Shown here: positions 18,394 to 26,833 of the stretch, one piece after another | How positions within the stretch are numbered: position 1 is the stretch's first letter | Layout: each line of letters starts with the position of its first letter | Assembly (NCBI RefSeq): GCF_000739375.1 | Contig: NZ_CP006704.1 | Span: forward strand, 4,836,001-4,900,000 | From: Comamonas testosteroni TK102 | Lineage (GTDB): Bacteria; Pseudomonadota; Gammaproteobacteria; Burkholderiales; Burkholderiaceae_C | Direction of reading: 5' to 3' | DNA: 64,000 nucleotides | The notes under the pieces: model-generated | Database searches by the model: none | Seen by the model: the letters and a program-made list of their open reading frames with translations, nothing else | What the model was told of the DNA's origin: nothing | Made by a program: the position numbers and the translations under genes

Positions 18394-18432
18394 GGTGCTT
18401 GTCTCTGTGAATGTTGAAAAATTATTTTGATA

Positions 18433-18512
18433 GCTGTATTCGCTTGTCATTCATTGTTTTCAGATACTTTTCATACTGAAACCAATACAAATCAAGCGCT
18501 AACAGCTCTTAT
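18433..18512. repeat. AT-rich inverted-repeat element
   Basis: Outer arms ATAGCTGT and ACAGCT flank inner arms CGCTTG and CAAGCG, giving a nested imperfect hairpin in an AT-rich spacer between the FadB-like and thiolase genes. The same arm plan occurs at 24202-24243. Confidence 0.5.
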
Positions 18513-18553
18513 TTTTATAAATTAACCGTAAGAACTGACGCGCTCCAACCGGC

Positions 18554-18656
18554 GAGACGCCGAGCAAGAGCCGCCTCGCGGCGGGGCCGCCCAGGCAAAG
18601 GCGTCGTCCCCCTTGGGCAAAGGCGCGGAGCCGCCCAGGCGCAGCGCCTCAGGGGG
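18554..18656 (-). repeat. Stop-codon-abutting repeat, copy 8
   Basis: GAGACGCCGAGCAAGAGCC to GCGCCTCAGGGGG, directly against the TAA stop of the FadB-like gene. It contains an internal duplication of the GCCGCCCAGGC segment. Confidence 0.82.
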
Positions 18657-20774
18657 TTACTTGTTCAAACTCTCGAAGTTCTTTCCCTCGGCCACCAGCT
18701 TCTGCAGCAGCGGCGCAGGCTTCCAGAACAGCGCGTCTTCCTTGGCAAAGGCTTCGATATCGGCCAGCACCTTGGGAAGGCCCTGCATATCGGCCCATTT
18801 CATGGGGCCGCCGCGGTGGCGCGGAAAGCCGTAGCCGGAGATAAAGGTCACGTCCACATCCAGCGGGCGCAGCGCAATGCCCTCGCCCACCACCTTGGCG
18901 CCTTCGTTGACCATGGCGGCCATGTAGCGGCGCATGATTTCCTCGGCCGTGAACGGGCGCGGTGCCACGCCCTTCTTGGCGCGCTCGGCATCCACAATCG
19001 CCAGTACTTCGGGGTCGGGCTGACCGATGCGCGCGCCTTGTGGATAGAGATAAAAGCCGCGGCCCGTCTTCTGGCCGAACCAGCCCTGCTCGCAGATGCG
19101 GTCGGCAATCTCCACATAGCGGGCCTTGGGGTCGCGCGTGGCGGCGCGGCGCTTGCGCGTGGCCCAGCCGATATCGCCGCCGGCCAGGTCGGTGACCTGG
19201 AAGGGGCCCATGGCAAAGCCGAAGCCGCGCACGGCTTCGTCAATCTCGTAGGGGCTGGCACCGTCTTCCATCAGGTAGTCGGCGGCCTGCTTGTAGGTGG
19301 CCAGAATGCGGTTGCCGATAAAGCCATCGCAGACGCCGGCGCGCACGGGCACCTTCTTCATCTTCTTGGCCAGCTCGAAGGCCGTGGTCACCACATCGGG
19401 GGCCACCTTGGCGGGCACGACGATCTCCAGCAGCTTCATGATGTTGGCCGGGCTGAAGAAGTGCAGACCGATCACGTCCTGCGGACGGCTGGTGACGGCG
19501 GCAATCGCGTCGATGTCCAGATACGAGGTGTTGGTGGCCAGCACGGCACCGCGCTTGCAGACGCGGTCCAGTTCCTTGAACACGGCCTTCTTGACCTCCA
19601 GGTCTTCGAAGACCGCCTCGATCACCAGATCCACATCGGCAATGTCGTCATAGCGGGTCGAGGGCGTATAGCGCGCCATGATGGCGGCCTTGGCCTCTTC
19701 GCTCATGCGGCCCTTGGCGATCAGGCCGTTGTAGACCTTCTCCACATTGGCCTGGCCGCGTGCGATGGATTCGGCATCGCGCTCGATCATGGTCACGACC
19801 AGGCCGGCATCCAGCGCAGAGACGGTGATGCCCGCGCCCATGGTGCCGCCGCCGATGATGGCAATCTTGCTGAAGGCGCGCGGCTGTGCGGCACGGGCTT
19901 CGGGAATCTTGGCCGTCTCGCGCTCGGCAAAGAAGGCGTGGATCAGGCCGGCGCGCTGCGGACTGTCGATACAGGCCAGAAACTGGGCACGCTCGAACTT
20001 CAGGCCTTCGGCAAACGGCAGATCCAGAGCGGCCTGTACGCAATCGATGATCTTCAGGGGCGAGAACAGGCCGCGCGACTTCTTGGCGGTGTCGGCACGC
20101 AGCGCATCGAGTTCCGCCTGGGCGGCGGCCTTGTCGGCCAGACGACCCGGCGTGGCGCTGACGGGACGCAGCGGCGCGCCCTGTGCCAGCAACTCACGCG
20201 CATAGGCGAGGCCCGCGACGACGGGGTCCGCGCCATCGTCCAGCTTGTCCACCAGACCGGCTGCCAGTCCGGCCTTGGCGCCGATCTGCTGGCCGCTGAG
20301 CATCAGCTCGGTTGCGGCCTTCACCCCCATCAGGCGCGGTGCACGCTGGGTGCCGCCGGCGCCGGGCACCAGACCCAGAGAGACTTCGGGCAGACCCAGC
20401 TTCGCGCCAGGCAGCGCCAGGCGGTAATGCGCCGACATGGCGATCTCCAGACCGCCACCCAGTGCCGCGCCATGAATCACGGCCACCACGGGCTTGCTGC
20501 AGGCCTCGATACGGTTGCAGACATCGGGCAGGAAAGGCTGGACCGGAGGCTTGCCGAATTCGCGGATATCGGCACCGGCGATGAAAGCCTTGCCCTGACC
20601 CACGATGACCACGGCCTTGACCGCGGCGCTGGCATCGGCCTGCTCCATGGCCGCCATCAGACCCTGGCGCACGGCAGCGCCCAGCGCATTGACGGGCGGA
20701 TTGTTGACGCTGACGAGCAGGACGTCACCGTCTTGCTTGAGTTCAACGACAGAAGTGCTGGCTTCGGCGGTCAT
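18657..20774 (-). CDS. FadB-like fused enoyl-CoA hydratase / 3-hydroxyacyl-CoA dehydrogenase (pimF-like)
   Basis: Multifunctional protein of 705 aa. The N-terminal crotonase domain (about 1-190) has [27 protein letters not shown] and [18 protein letters not shown] with both catalytic Glu. The central NAD domain begins [19 protein letters not shown] and contains the catalytic His in [17 protein letters not shown]; a C-terminal HCDH domain follows. It is the first gene of the minus-strand run and probably cotranscribed with what follows. A LysR gene is divergent, with a palindrome in the shared 112-bp spacer. Confidence 0.94.
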   Translation of the reverse strand: MTAEASTSVVELKQDGDVLLVSVNNPPVNALGAAVRQGLMAAMEQADASAAVKAVVIVGQGKAFIAGADIREFGKPPVQPFLPDVCNRIEACSKPVVAVIHGAALGGGLEIAMSAHYRLALPGAKLGLPEVSLGLVPGAGGTQRAPRLMGVKAATELMLSGQQIGAKAGLAAGLVDKLDDGADPVVAGLAYARELLAQGAPLRPVSATPGRLADKAAAQAELDALRADTAKKSRGLFSPLKIIDCVQAALDLPFAEGLKFERAQFLACIDSPQRAGLIHAFFAERETAKIPEARAAQPRAFSKIAIIGGGTMGAGITVSALDAGLVVTMIERDAESIARGQANVEKVYNGLIAKGRMSEEAKAAIMARYTPSTRYDDIADVDLVIEAVFEDLEVKKAVFKELDRVCKRGAVLATNTSYLDIDAIAAVTSRPQDVIGLHFFSPANIMKLLEIVVPAKVAPDVVTTAFELAKKMKKVPVRAGVCDGFIGNRILATYKQAADYLMEDGASPYEIDEAVRGFGFAMGPFQVTDLAGGDIGWATRKRRAATRDPKARYVEIADRICEQGWFGQKTGRGFYLYPQGARIGQPDPEVLAIVDAERAKKGVAPRPFTAEEIMRRYMAAMVNEGAKVVGEGIALRPLDVDVTFISGYGFPRHRGGPMKWADMQGLPKVLADIEAFAKEDALFWKPAPLLQKLVAEGKNFESLNK

Positions 20775-20850
20775 GCGTGTCTCCTGAATCTCTTTATGGA
20801 ATGGGCTTTATTTTTACGACGACAATGTTTTCTAACAATCCCATGAATCA

Positions 20851-20865
20851 TTGACAGACTGTCAA
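20851..20865. promoter_or_regulatory. Perfect palindrome, candidate LysR operator
   Basis: TTGACAG-A-CTGTCAA is a perfect 15-bp inverted repeat containing a T-N11-A LysR box. It lies 21 bp from the LysR start and about 76 bp from the FadB-like start, the classical position for control of a divergent catabolic operon. Confidence 0.65.
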
Positions 20866-20886
20866 AGAAAATTAGACAAACACGCC

Positions 20887-21804
20887 ATGGACTCCCAATC
20901 GCTGACCCTGCTGGTCGAAATCATTGATAGCGGCAATCTCAGCCAGGCCGCGCGCAAGCTCAAGATGACGCGTGCCAATGTGAGCTATCACCTGACCCAG
21001 CTGGAAAAGGCAGCGGGCGTGCAACTGGTCAAGCGCACCACGCGCCGCGTGGAGCCCACGGAGATCGGCATGCGCCTGTATGAGCACGGGCGCAACATCC
21101 ACAACGAAATGCTGGCCGCACGCGAGGCCATCACGGCGCTGGGCCAGAGCCTGCAGGGTCGCGTGGGCATCAGCGTGCCCAGCGGCTACGGCCAGATCGT
21201 GATGAGCGAATGGCTGATCGAGTTCAAGCGCCTGTACCCGGGCATCGTGCTCGATGTGCTGTTCGAGAACCGGGCCGACAATCTGCGCGACGATGTGGAC
21301 ATCATCGTGCGCGTGATCCAGGAGCCGCCCCTGTCCCTGGTGGCGCGCAGCATGGGCACGGTGCGCTACCTGGCCTGTGCCTCGCGCGAATACGCCCAGA
21401 TCCACGGCCTGCCCAGAACCCTGCATGCCTTGCGCGCCAGCCCGCTGATCACCGCCGGCGTCACGGGACGGCAACTGCGATTGGCTGCCTACCTGGGTGC
21501 CGAACGCCACGAGGTGATGCTGGAGCCCACCATGATCTCCGAGCATTTCCCTTTTCTGCGCGACGGCATCCTGGCCGGTCTGGGCGTGGGCCTGGTGCCC
21601 GACTATGTGGTGCAGGACAAGCTGGCCACGGGCGAGGTGCTGAGCACGCTGGACGAGTACCGGCTCAGTATCTTCGGCACCCATATGTATCTGCTCTACC
21701 TGCCCAACCGGCACCAGACCAAGGCCGTGCGCACCTGTATCGATTTTCTGCTGGCCAAGGCCCAGCCTGAAGCCAGCCGGCTGGCCGTGACGCCCCAGCC
21801 CTGA
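20887..21804 (+). CDS. LysR family transcriptional regulator
   Basis: 305-residue regulator with an N-terminal winged helix (MDSQSLTLLVEIIDSGNLSQ, then AARKLKMTRANVSYHLTQLE) and a substrate-binding domain starting around GRVGISVPSGYGQ. The start at 20887 matches the family start; the frame is open further upstream but runs through the operator palindrome. It is transcribed divergently from the sixteen-gene beta-oxidation-like run, so it is the likely regulator of that run, with an acid or acyl-CoA as co-inducer. Confidence 0.92.
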   Translation: MDSQSLTLLVEIIDSGNLSQAARKLKMTRANVSYHLTQLEKAAGVQLVKRTTRRVEPTEIGMRLYEHGRNIHNEMLAAREAITALGQSLQGRVGISVPSGYGQIVMSEWLIEFKRLYPGIVLDVLFENRADNLRDDVDIIVRVIQEPPLSLVARSMGTVRYLACASREYAQIHGLPRTLHALRASPLITAGVTGRQLRLAAYLGAERHEVMLEPTMISEHFPFLRDGILAGLGVGLVPDYVVQDKLATGEVLSTLDEYRLSIFGTHMYLLYLPNRHQTKAVRTCIDFLLAKAQPEASRLAVTPQP

Positions 21805-21817
21805 GCCACCACGCAAA

Positions 21818-21842
21818 ACGCCAGCGCGCAGGCTGGCGTCTT
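21818..21842 (+). terminator. Possible terminator of the LysR gene
   Basis: ACGCCAGC and GCTGGCGT form an 8-bp stem, followed by a weak pyrimidine tail TCTTCATT. Confidence 0.4.
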
Positions 21843-21877
21843 CATTCGGAAGGAAGTCTTGGAACGTGTTTGCGTTC

Positions 21878-22894
21878 TCAGGACAGCCTGGGGCTCAGAT
21901 TCTGCTGACGCCAGCTGCTGGGACTTTGCTGAAAATGCTTGCTGAACCAGCGCGTGAACGAGCTGTTCTCGGCAAAGCCGGCCTGCGCTGCCGCTTCGCT
22001 CACCGACAGCTGCGGATTCTGCAGCGCACGCAGCGCGGCCTGGCTGCGCACGGCATCCAGGGTTTCCTGAAAGCTGGTGTTCTGGGTTTCGAGGTGCCGC
22101 TGCAGCGAGCGGGCCGTGTACCCAAGCGCACCGGCCACGTGGGCGATGCTGTGGCGCCCGTGGGGCAGCAGCGACTGCAAGGTGCTGCGCACCTGCTGCT
22201 CCAGCGACCGGGCCATGGGCCGCGGTGCATGGCTCTCCATCAGGCTGCGGGCGTGACCCTCCATGAGGCTGTCGTGATCGGCATCGACGGCCTCCAGATC
22301 CTCGTTGCTCACCACGATGCCATCGAAGTCCGAGCCGAACACGATCTCGCTGCCCAGCACGCGGCGATGGTTCAGGGTGCTGCCCGGTGCGCTGTGCGAG
22401 AAGTGGATGCTGGCCGGGCTCCAGTGCTTGCCCAGCTGATAGCGGCACAGGCTCATCAGCGCCGTGATGCCCAGCTCCACCGGGTGGCGCCCCGGATTCT
22501 CGCGCTCGGTATCCAGGTTCAGCTGAATGATGGAATAACGCCCCTGGGTCACCACCTCGGTGCCCACGGTGGTGCTGATCATGTGGTCATAGTCCTTGAA
22601 GGTATTGAGCATGCTGGAGAGGCTGGCCTGGTGCTGCAGCAGCAGGCTGATCGGCCCGAAGTCGGACAGACGCCAGTGCGAGCCCATGAGCAGACCCAGC
22701 GACGCCTGGCCGGCCTGGGCGGACGACGCCTCGAGCAACTGCGCAAACGCCGCTTCGGGAACCATGAGATCGGGAGAGCTCAGACAGCTGTGATCCAGCC
22801 CCACCTGGCGGAACATGCGCAGCGGGTCGATGCCGAGCTCGTTCGCCACCTTGGCGTATTTGCACAGGCTGACACTTCGGATACGGGGCTTCAT
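21878..22894 (-). CDS. AraC family transcriptional regulator (OruR-like architecture)
   Basis: About 338 aa from the ATG at 22894 (MKPRIRSVSLCKYAKVANEL). It has an N-terminal ligand domain of the Arabinose_bd type and a C-terminal double helix-turn-helix: VRSTLQSLLPHGRHSIAHVAGALGYTARSL and SVSEAAAQAGFAENSSFTRWF. It is divergent from the TauD-type dioxygenase gene with a 349-bp spacer, and so is probably its activator. The frame is open 42 codons further upstream, but that part looks like leader. Confidence 0.85.
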   Translation of the reverse strand: MKPRIRSVSLCKYAKVANELGIDPLRMFRQVGLDHSCLSSPDLMVPEAAFAQLLEASSAQAGQASLGLLMGSHWRLSDFGPISLLLQHQASLSSMLNTFKDYDHMISTTVGTEVVTQGRYSIIQLNLDTERENPGRHPVELGITALMSLCRYQLGKHWSPASIHFSHSAPGSTLNHRRVLGSEIVFGSDFDGIVVSNEDLEAVDADHDSLMEGHARSLMESHAPRPMARSLEQQVRSTLQSLLPHGRHSIAHVAGALGYTARSLQRHLETQNTSFQETLDAVRSQAALRALQNPQLSVSEAAAQAGFAENSSFTRWFSKHFQQSPSSWRQQNLSPRLS

Positions 22895-23243
22895 CGTGAC
22901 CTGGAAAACGGTTGACCCGGGTCCTGCGCGACAGGCCCGGATTTCATGAAGGGAAACAGGACCTGGGGCAACCTGCAATTTCGGACATTGATATTTATCA
23001 ATATCAGAATGACTGGTCAATCGATGGATACCAGTAGATCACGACCGTTGGAAGCGCCCGGCATGCCGATGCCCCCGACTCATGACGCTCTCTGTCGCTG
23101 CCTAGGGTTTTCCTTGGACCCACCCAAGAGGGCAACAAGCTGACGCGATCGGTCAAGCCCCGGTGCTGTTGCTGCGCCGAGAATTTTTCCATCAGACGGC
23201 GGCGCCCAGCATCAAGGCCTTGCCGGGAACTTAGGAGAAGACC
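22895..23243. other. Divergent promoter region between AraC and dioxygenase genes
   Basis: 349 bp without a credible gene. It is more AT-rich than its surroundings around 22975-23040 and contains the palindrome at 22987-23002. TTAGGAGAAGACC at the right end is the ribosome binding site of the dioxygenase. Confidence 0.6.
22987..23002. promoter_or_regulatory. Perfect inverted repeat in divergent promoter region
   Basis: ATTGATA-TT-TATCAAT, 7-bp arms with a 2-bp centre, in the AT-rich part of the AraC/dioxygenase spacer. It could be a regulator site or part of overlapping promoters. Confidence 0.45.
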
Positions 23244-24086
23244 ATGAAAGTCGAACAACTGACCTGCAGCATCGGTGCTGAGGTTTCCGACATCCACCTC
23301 GGCGACGCGTCCCGCGACAAGGGCCTGGCCGAGGAGATTCGCGCCCTGCTGCTGCAGCACAAGGTGCTGTTCTTCCGCGATCAGGACATCACGCGGGCCG
23401 AGCATGTGGGCTTTGCCCGCCACTTCGGCGATCTGGAAGACCACCCCGTGGCCGGCAGCGACCCCGAGCACCCCGGCCTGGTGCAGATCTACCGCAGCGA
23501 AAAGCGCGAAAACTACGAGAACACCTATCACAGCGACGGCCAGTGGCGCGAGAACCCGACCATGGGCTGCGTGCTGCGCTGCATCGAAGGCCCGGCCGTC
23601 GGCGGCGACACCATCTGGGTCAATATGGCCGAGGCCTACCGCAACCTGCCCGAGGACATCAAGCTGAAGATCGACGGCCTCAAGGCCAAGTCCAGCATCG
23701 AGCATGGCTTCGGTGCCGTCATGCCCGAAGACAAGCGCCTGGAGCTGGGCCGCCAGCATCCTCCGGTCGAGCATCCCGTGGTGCGTACCCACCCCGAAAC
23801 CGGCGAGAAAGTTCTCTACGTCTGCAGCTTCACCACCCACTTTGCCAACTACCACACGCCCGAGAACGTGCGCTACGGCCAGGACAAGACGCCCGGCGCC
23901 AGCATGCTGCTGAACTATCTGATCAGCCAGGCAGCCATCCCCGAGTACCAGGTGCGCTTTCGCTGGAAGCCCGGCAGCGTCGCCATGTGGGACAACCGCT
24001 GCACCCAGCATTACGCCGTGCAGGACTACTGGCCCGCGGCGCGCAAGATGGAGCGTGCAGCCATCATCGGCGACAAGCCTTTTTGA
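23244..24086 (+). CDS. TauD/TfdA family Fe(II)/2-oxoglutarate dioxygenase
   Basis: 280-residue dioxygenase that would hydroxylate a small substrate with 2-oxoglutarate and oxygen. The iron triad is visible: His96 and Asp98 in TYHSDGQW and the distal His256 in NRCTQHYAVQD, with 2-oxoglutarate-binding Arg in PAARKMERAAI. A strong AGGAGA site precedes the ATG. The family includes enzymes for taurine, alkyl sulfates, herbicides and others, so the name does not imply taurine as substrate. Next to it are a divergent AraC gene and, convergently, a DUF849 enzyme. Confidence 0.92.
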   Translation: MKVEQLTCSIGAEVSDIHLGDASRDKGLAEEIRALLLQHKVLFFRDQDITRAEHVGFARHFGDLEDHPVAGSDPEHPGLVQIYRSEKRENYENTYHSDGQWRENPTMGCVLRCIEGPAVGGDTIWVNMAEAYRNLPEDIKLKIDGLKAKSSIEHGFGAVMPEDKRLELGRQHPPVEHPVVRTHPETGEKVLYVCSFTTHFANYHTPENVRYGQDKTPGASMLLNYLISQAAIPEYQVRFRWKPGSVAMWDNRCTQHYAVQDYWPAARKMERAAIIGDKPF

Positions 24087-24201
24087 GCGAGCTATCTGAG
24101 CCGCCTTTCTGACCAGCCATGCCAGCCTCCGGCGCCGTCGCACAGCGGTGCTGCACAGAAACAATGGCTGACATCGCTTGCTTACCATAGAAAGCAAAGC
24201 C

Positions 24202-24250
24202 ATAGCTGCCTGAAACGCTTTGAAAACAAGCGCAGGCAGCTATTATTTTT
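24202..24250 (+). terminator. Two-tier hairpin with T-rich tail (AT-rich repeat family)
   Basis: ATAGCTGCCTG pairs with CAGGCAGCTAT (11 bp) and inside them CGCTT pairs with AAGCG around TGAAAAC. TATTATTTTTCCC follows, so the element probably terminates the dioxygenase transcript. It has the same arm plan as 18433-18512. Confidence 0.7.
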
Positions 24251-24462
24251 CCCTTCATCTCCGACAGCCTGAATGCGCGGCTCGCCAGCCCCTGACCGGC
24301 TCTGTCTTGCGTCGACCGCACCATGGCGCCTGGCACGCATGCCGTGCCCCTTCCGGTTGACTGCGCCTGACCCGGCCCAGGCGCTTGCGGGAACCGGCAT
24401 CGGGCCCTGCACCGACCTTGCCGCAGCCATTCTTGCGGGCCTGCCCACCATCATCCGGACAT

Positions 24463-24488
24463 GAAAAAGGCCTCCCGATGGAGGCCTC
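24463..24488 (-). terminator. Rho-independent terminator of the BKACE gene
   Basis: On the minus strand AGGCCTCC pairs with GGAGGCCT around a short loop and is followed by TTTTTC. Confidence 0.8.
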
Positions 24489-24531
24489 TTGCGCATGTCG
24501 GTTCAGATTCGGCAAAGCCAGACCCGCAGGA

Positions 24532-25590
24532 TCAGCAGGTCTTCCTGAGGAAACCCTGGTTGGCGCCGGGCCGGTTGGGGGCAAAGCCGTTGGCGGCCAG
24601 ACTCTCCTCCACGCTGTCGTAGAACACGCCGATCTTGCTGATCTCGCGCGCCTGCCTGGCAGTGGCGACAGGACGACCGAATTCGCGGGAGATGCGCACC
24701 AGCTGCTCGATCTGCGAGACCGTGCTGGCCTTCTCGGTGCGCGCCTGGTTCCACAGGCAGTCCTCGGTGCCGCAGCGCACATGCAGGCCGGCGGCAATGC
24801 CCCACATGTTCACGGGCAGCACATTGCGCACATTGCTTTCCACGGTCAGCACGGCGCCATCGGGCACGGCACGCACAAAGTTGGCCAGGCTGTACAGGCT
24901 GGGCGTGTCCATGCCACCGGCAATCGCCACCCAGTTCATGACCAGCGGGCCCATGTAGAAGCCGCGGCGCATCAGGCGCTCCACCGACTCGAAGCTATTC
25001 AGGTTGTAGCACTGGAAGGCGCTCTGGATGCCGGCCTTGGTCAGACGGCGCACATGCTCCTCCACCCAGCCCGGCTGGGCGGGCACGGTCATTTCCTTGT
25101 AGGCATTGAACAGCGTGGGATTGGCGCGCGAGGTGCCTGCAAAGTCCGCGTCTTCGGCCTGATCGGTCACGTTCATCTGCGAGGTGTTCACCGTCACGGT
25201 CACCTGATCGGGCACCGGGTCCAGCTCGGCCAGCATGTGGCGGGTGTCGTCGGAAAGCCACTTGGCCGCCTGACCTTCGTCCTCGGGCGCAAAGCTGATG
25301 GAGCCGCCGACCTGGATGATCATCTCGGGCACGGCCTTGCGCACGCCGGAAATCAGCTCGTTGAACTTGGACAGGCGTTTGCTGCCCTTGCCGTCCAGCT
25401 CGCGCACATGCAGATGCAGCACCGTGGCGCCCGCGTTATAGCAGTCCACTGCTTTCTGGATCTGCGCCTCCATGCTGACGGGAATGTCTTCGGGAAAATC
25501 CGAAGGCAGCCAGCCTGGGGCATAGGGCGCCGCCGTGATGATCAGGGGCTGCTGGTTTTCAGGGAATAGATGGCCGTCGAGAAAGTTCAT
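24532..25590 (-). CDS. BKACE family enzyme (DUF849, 3-keto-5-aminohexanoate cleavage-like)
   Basis: Zinc-dependent beta-keto acid cleavage enzyme family, which condense a beta-keto acid with acetyl-CoA and split it into acetoacetate and a new acyl-CoA. 352 aa from the ATG at 25590, preceded by GGAGA. The N-terminus PLIITAAPYAPGW and the HLHVRELDGKGSK metal/substrate motif are typical, as is GGMDTPSLYSLANF. The length exceeds the usual 270-310 aa. The substrate is not predictable; it faces the dioxygenase gene and may act on its product. Confidence 0.85.
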   Translation of the reverse strand: MNFLDGHLFPENQQPLIITAAPYAPGWLPSDFPEDIPVSMEAQIQKAVDCYNAGATVLHLHVRELDGKGSKRLSKFNELISGVRKAVPEMIIQVGGSISFAPEDEGQAAKWLSDDTRHMLAELDPVPDQVTVTVNTSQMNVTDQAEDADFAGTSRANPTLFNAYKEMTVPAQPGWVEEHVRRLTKAGIQSAFQCYNLNSFESVERLMRRGFYMGPLVMNWVAIAGGMDTPSLYSLANFVRAVPDGAVLTVESNVRNVLPVNMWGIAAGLHVRCGTEDCLWNQARTEKASTVSQIEQLVRISREFGRPVATARQAREISKIGVFYDSVEESLAANGFAPNRPGANQGFLRKTC

Positions 25591-25902
25591 GACATGTCTC
25601 CAAGTGAATGCAGGCTTCGACGCACAGCCACGGGCGCGGCTTGCCCGCCCTGTGCAATGCCGCCAGGCATTCAAAAGACATGGGCAACACCGGCCGGCAG
25701 GTACCGGATCGTCGAAATTGAAAGCAATTTCACTGTAGGAGAGCTGTCCGCAAAGCGTTTGCCCTAAGACGTTCGAGTCTTGGCAAAGTGCGCCAGAGCA
25801 CGCGGGCGCCCCGATGCGCTCTTGCACCGGGCCGGCGCGACTCGACTGGGCCGCGAGGATGAATGCGGCCCCGCCCTGCTGCCTGCTATTGCCACCGGCC
25901 GC
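25591..25902. other. Intergenic region upstream of BKACE gene
   Basis: 312 bp between the BKACE start and the VOC gene end. It presumably carries the BKACE promoter; no palindrome, repeat or gene was recognised. Confidence 0.5.
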
Positions 25903-26382
25903 CTAGCCGCGCCAGGCTGCCTCGATGGCGGCGATATCGATCTTCCTCATCTCCATCATGGCTTCAAAAGCCCGTCTGGCGGCGGCGCGGTCCGGGTCGG
26001 CAATGGCTGTGGTCAGCACGCGCGGCGTGATCTGCCAGGACAGCCCCCAGCGGTCCTTGCACCACCCGCACTGGCTTTCCTGGCCGCCGTTGCCGACGAT
26101 GGCATTCCAAAGCCGGTCCGTTTCCTCCTGATCGTCCGTCGCGACCTGAAACGAAAACGCCTCGTTGTGCTTGAAGACAGGGCCGCCATTCAGACCCAGG
26201 CAGGGAATGCCCATGACCGTGAATTCGACCGTCAACACATCGCCCTGTTTGCCGCACGGATAGTCGCCCGGTGCGTGGTGGACCGCGCCCACGGCGCTAT
26301 CAGGAAAAGTCTGGGCGTAGAACCTGGCGGCTTCCAGGGCCTCGCCTTCGTACCAGAGACAAATCGTGTTTTTGCTGACCAT
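25903..26382 (-). CDS. VOC family protein (PhnB/3-demethylubiquinone-9 methyltransferase-like)
   Basis: 159-residue vicinal-oxygen-chelate fold protein starting MVSKNTICLWYEGEALEAARFY. Segments typical of the PhnB-like group are FPDSAVGAVHHAPGDYP, VEFTVMGIPCLGLNGGP, NEAFSFQVATDDQEETDRLW and CGWCKDRWGLSWQITPRVL. The metal site is degenerate in many relatives and function is unknown in nearly all; despite the family name it is not expected to be a methyltransferase. The start at 26382 follows a GGAG-like site; an upstream open frame lacks homology. Confidence 0.85.
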   Translation of the reverse strand: MVSKNTICLWYEGEALEAARFYAQTFPDSAVGAVHHAPGDYPCGKQGDVLTVEFTVMGIPCLGLNGGPVFKHNEAFSFQVATDDQEETDRLWNAIVGNGGQESQCGWCKDRWGLSWQITPRVLTTAIADPDRAAARRAFEAMMEMRKIDIAAIEAAWRG

Positions 26383-26833
26383 CTTGGCTCTCCTGAACAG
26401 GGACGGATGAATGTCTGCAAACCCGCAGACCGCGGGCCCCTCTCTATCGAGGCACCGGTGCGCCGATGCGTCGATGCACTGGCGGCTTTCGGCGTCTGTG
26501 CATTGAAGCCGCATTTCCCCAGCACTTCAATCCCCCTATCAGGAGCGCAGGGCCATCCCCTGCCAAACAGCCTGGCAGTCCGGCTCTCACCACGGCTGTG
26601 GCCCGGACGGTTTCGGTGCGCTCGGGGCCGCATGCGGAACCACGCGCGCCCTGCCTGGCCCTGGGGCCACACACCGGAACGCTGAAGCCGCCGCTCGGCA
26701 CCGGTCTGCTTGCCCCCTCGCTAGCGCACACCAGAGCAATCGAATCTGCTTTATATCAAGCCAGGCACTTTTATTTTTGTCTAGTCATATAATTGACTAC
26801 ACATATATAAGACTGACTCTTGAAACCTACGTC
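26383..26833. other. Intergenic region upstream of molybdenum hydroxylase operon
   Basis: 451 bp with no credible gene. The right third is AT-rich and holds the palindrome at 26782-26799 that probably forms the operon promoter and operator. The left part is GC-rich and featureless. Confidence 0.55.
26782..26799 (+). promoter_or_regulatory. Palindrome centred on a TATAAT, candidate promoter/operator
   Basis: TAGTCA-TATAAT-TGACTA is a perfect 6-6-6 inverted repeat whose centre is itself a consensus -10 hexamer, 35 bp upstream of the small-subunit ATG. A regulator bound here would cover the -10. No good -35 is seen at the usual 17-bp spacing. Confidence 0.55.

Larger units (their letters stand above)
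24087..24531. other. Intergenic region between dioxygenase and BKACE gene
   Basis: 445 bp without a credible gene. It contains the hairpin terminator at 24202-24250 for the dioxygenase and the terminator at 24463-24488 for the BKACE gene from the other side. The stretch between them shows nothing recognisable. Confidence 0.6.

Noticed and set aside
15607..18417. A 936-codon plus-strand open frame opposite the acyl-CoA dehydrogenases and thiolase
   Set aside because: It crosses intergenic repeats and reads as an antisense shadow of three well-supported genes.
3274..18656. CRISPR-like array made of the GC-rich repeat copies
   Set aside because: Copies are kilobases apart, vary in length and abut stop codons; no spacers and no cas genes.
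23244..24086. Assigning the dioxygenase as taurine dioxygenase because taurine genes are in the window
   Set aside because: It is 33 kb from the tau-like locus, has an AraC partner, and the TauD/TfdA family is too broad for a substrate call; no TauR-like site precedes it.
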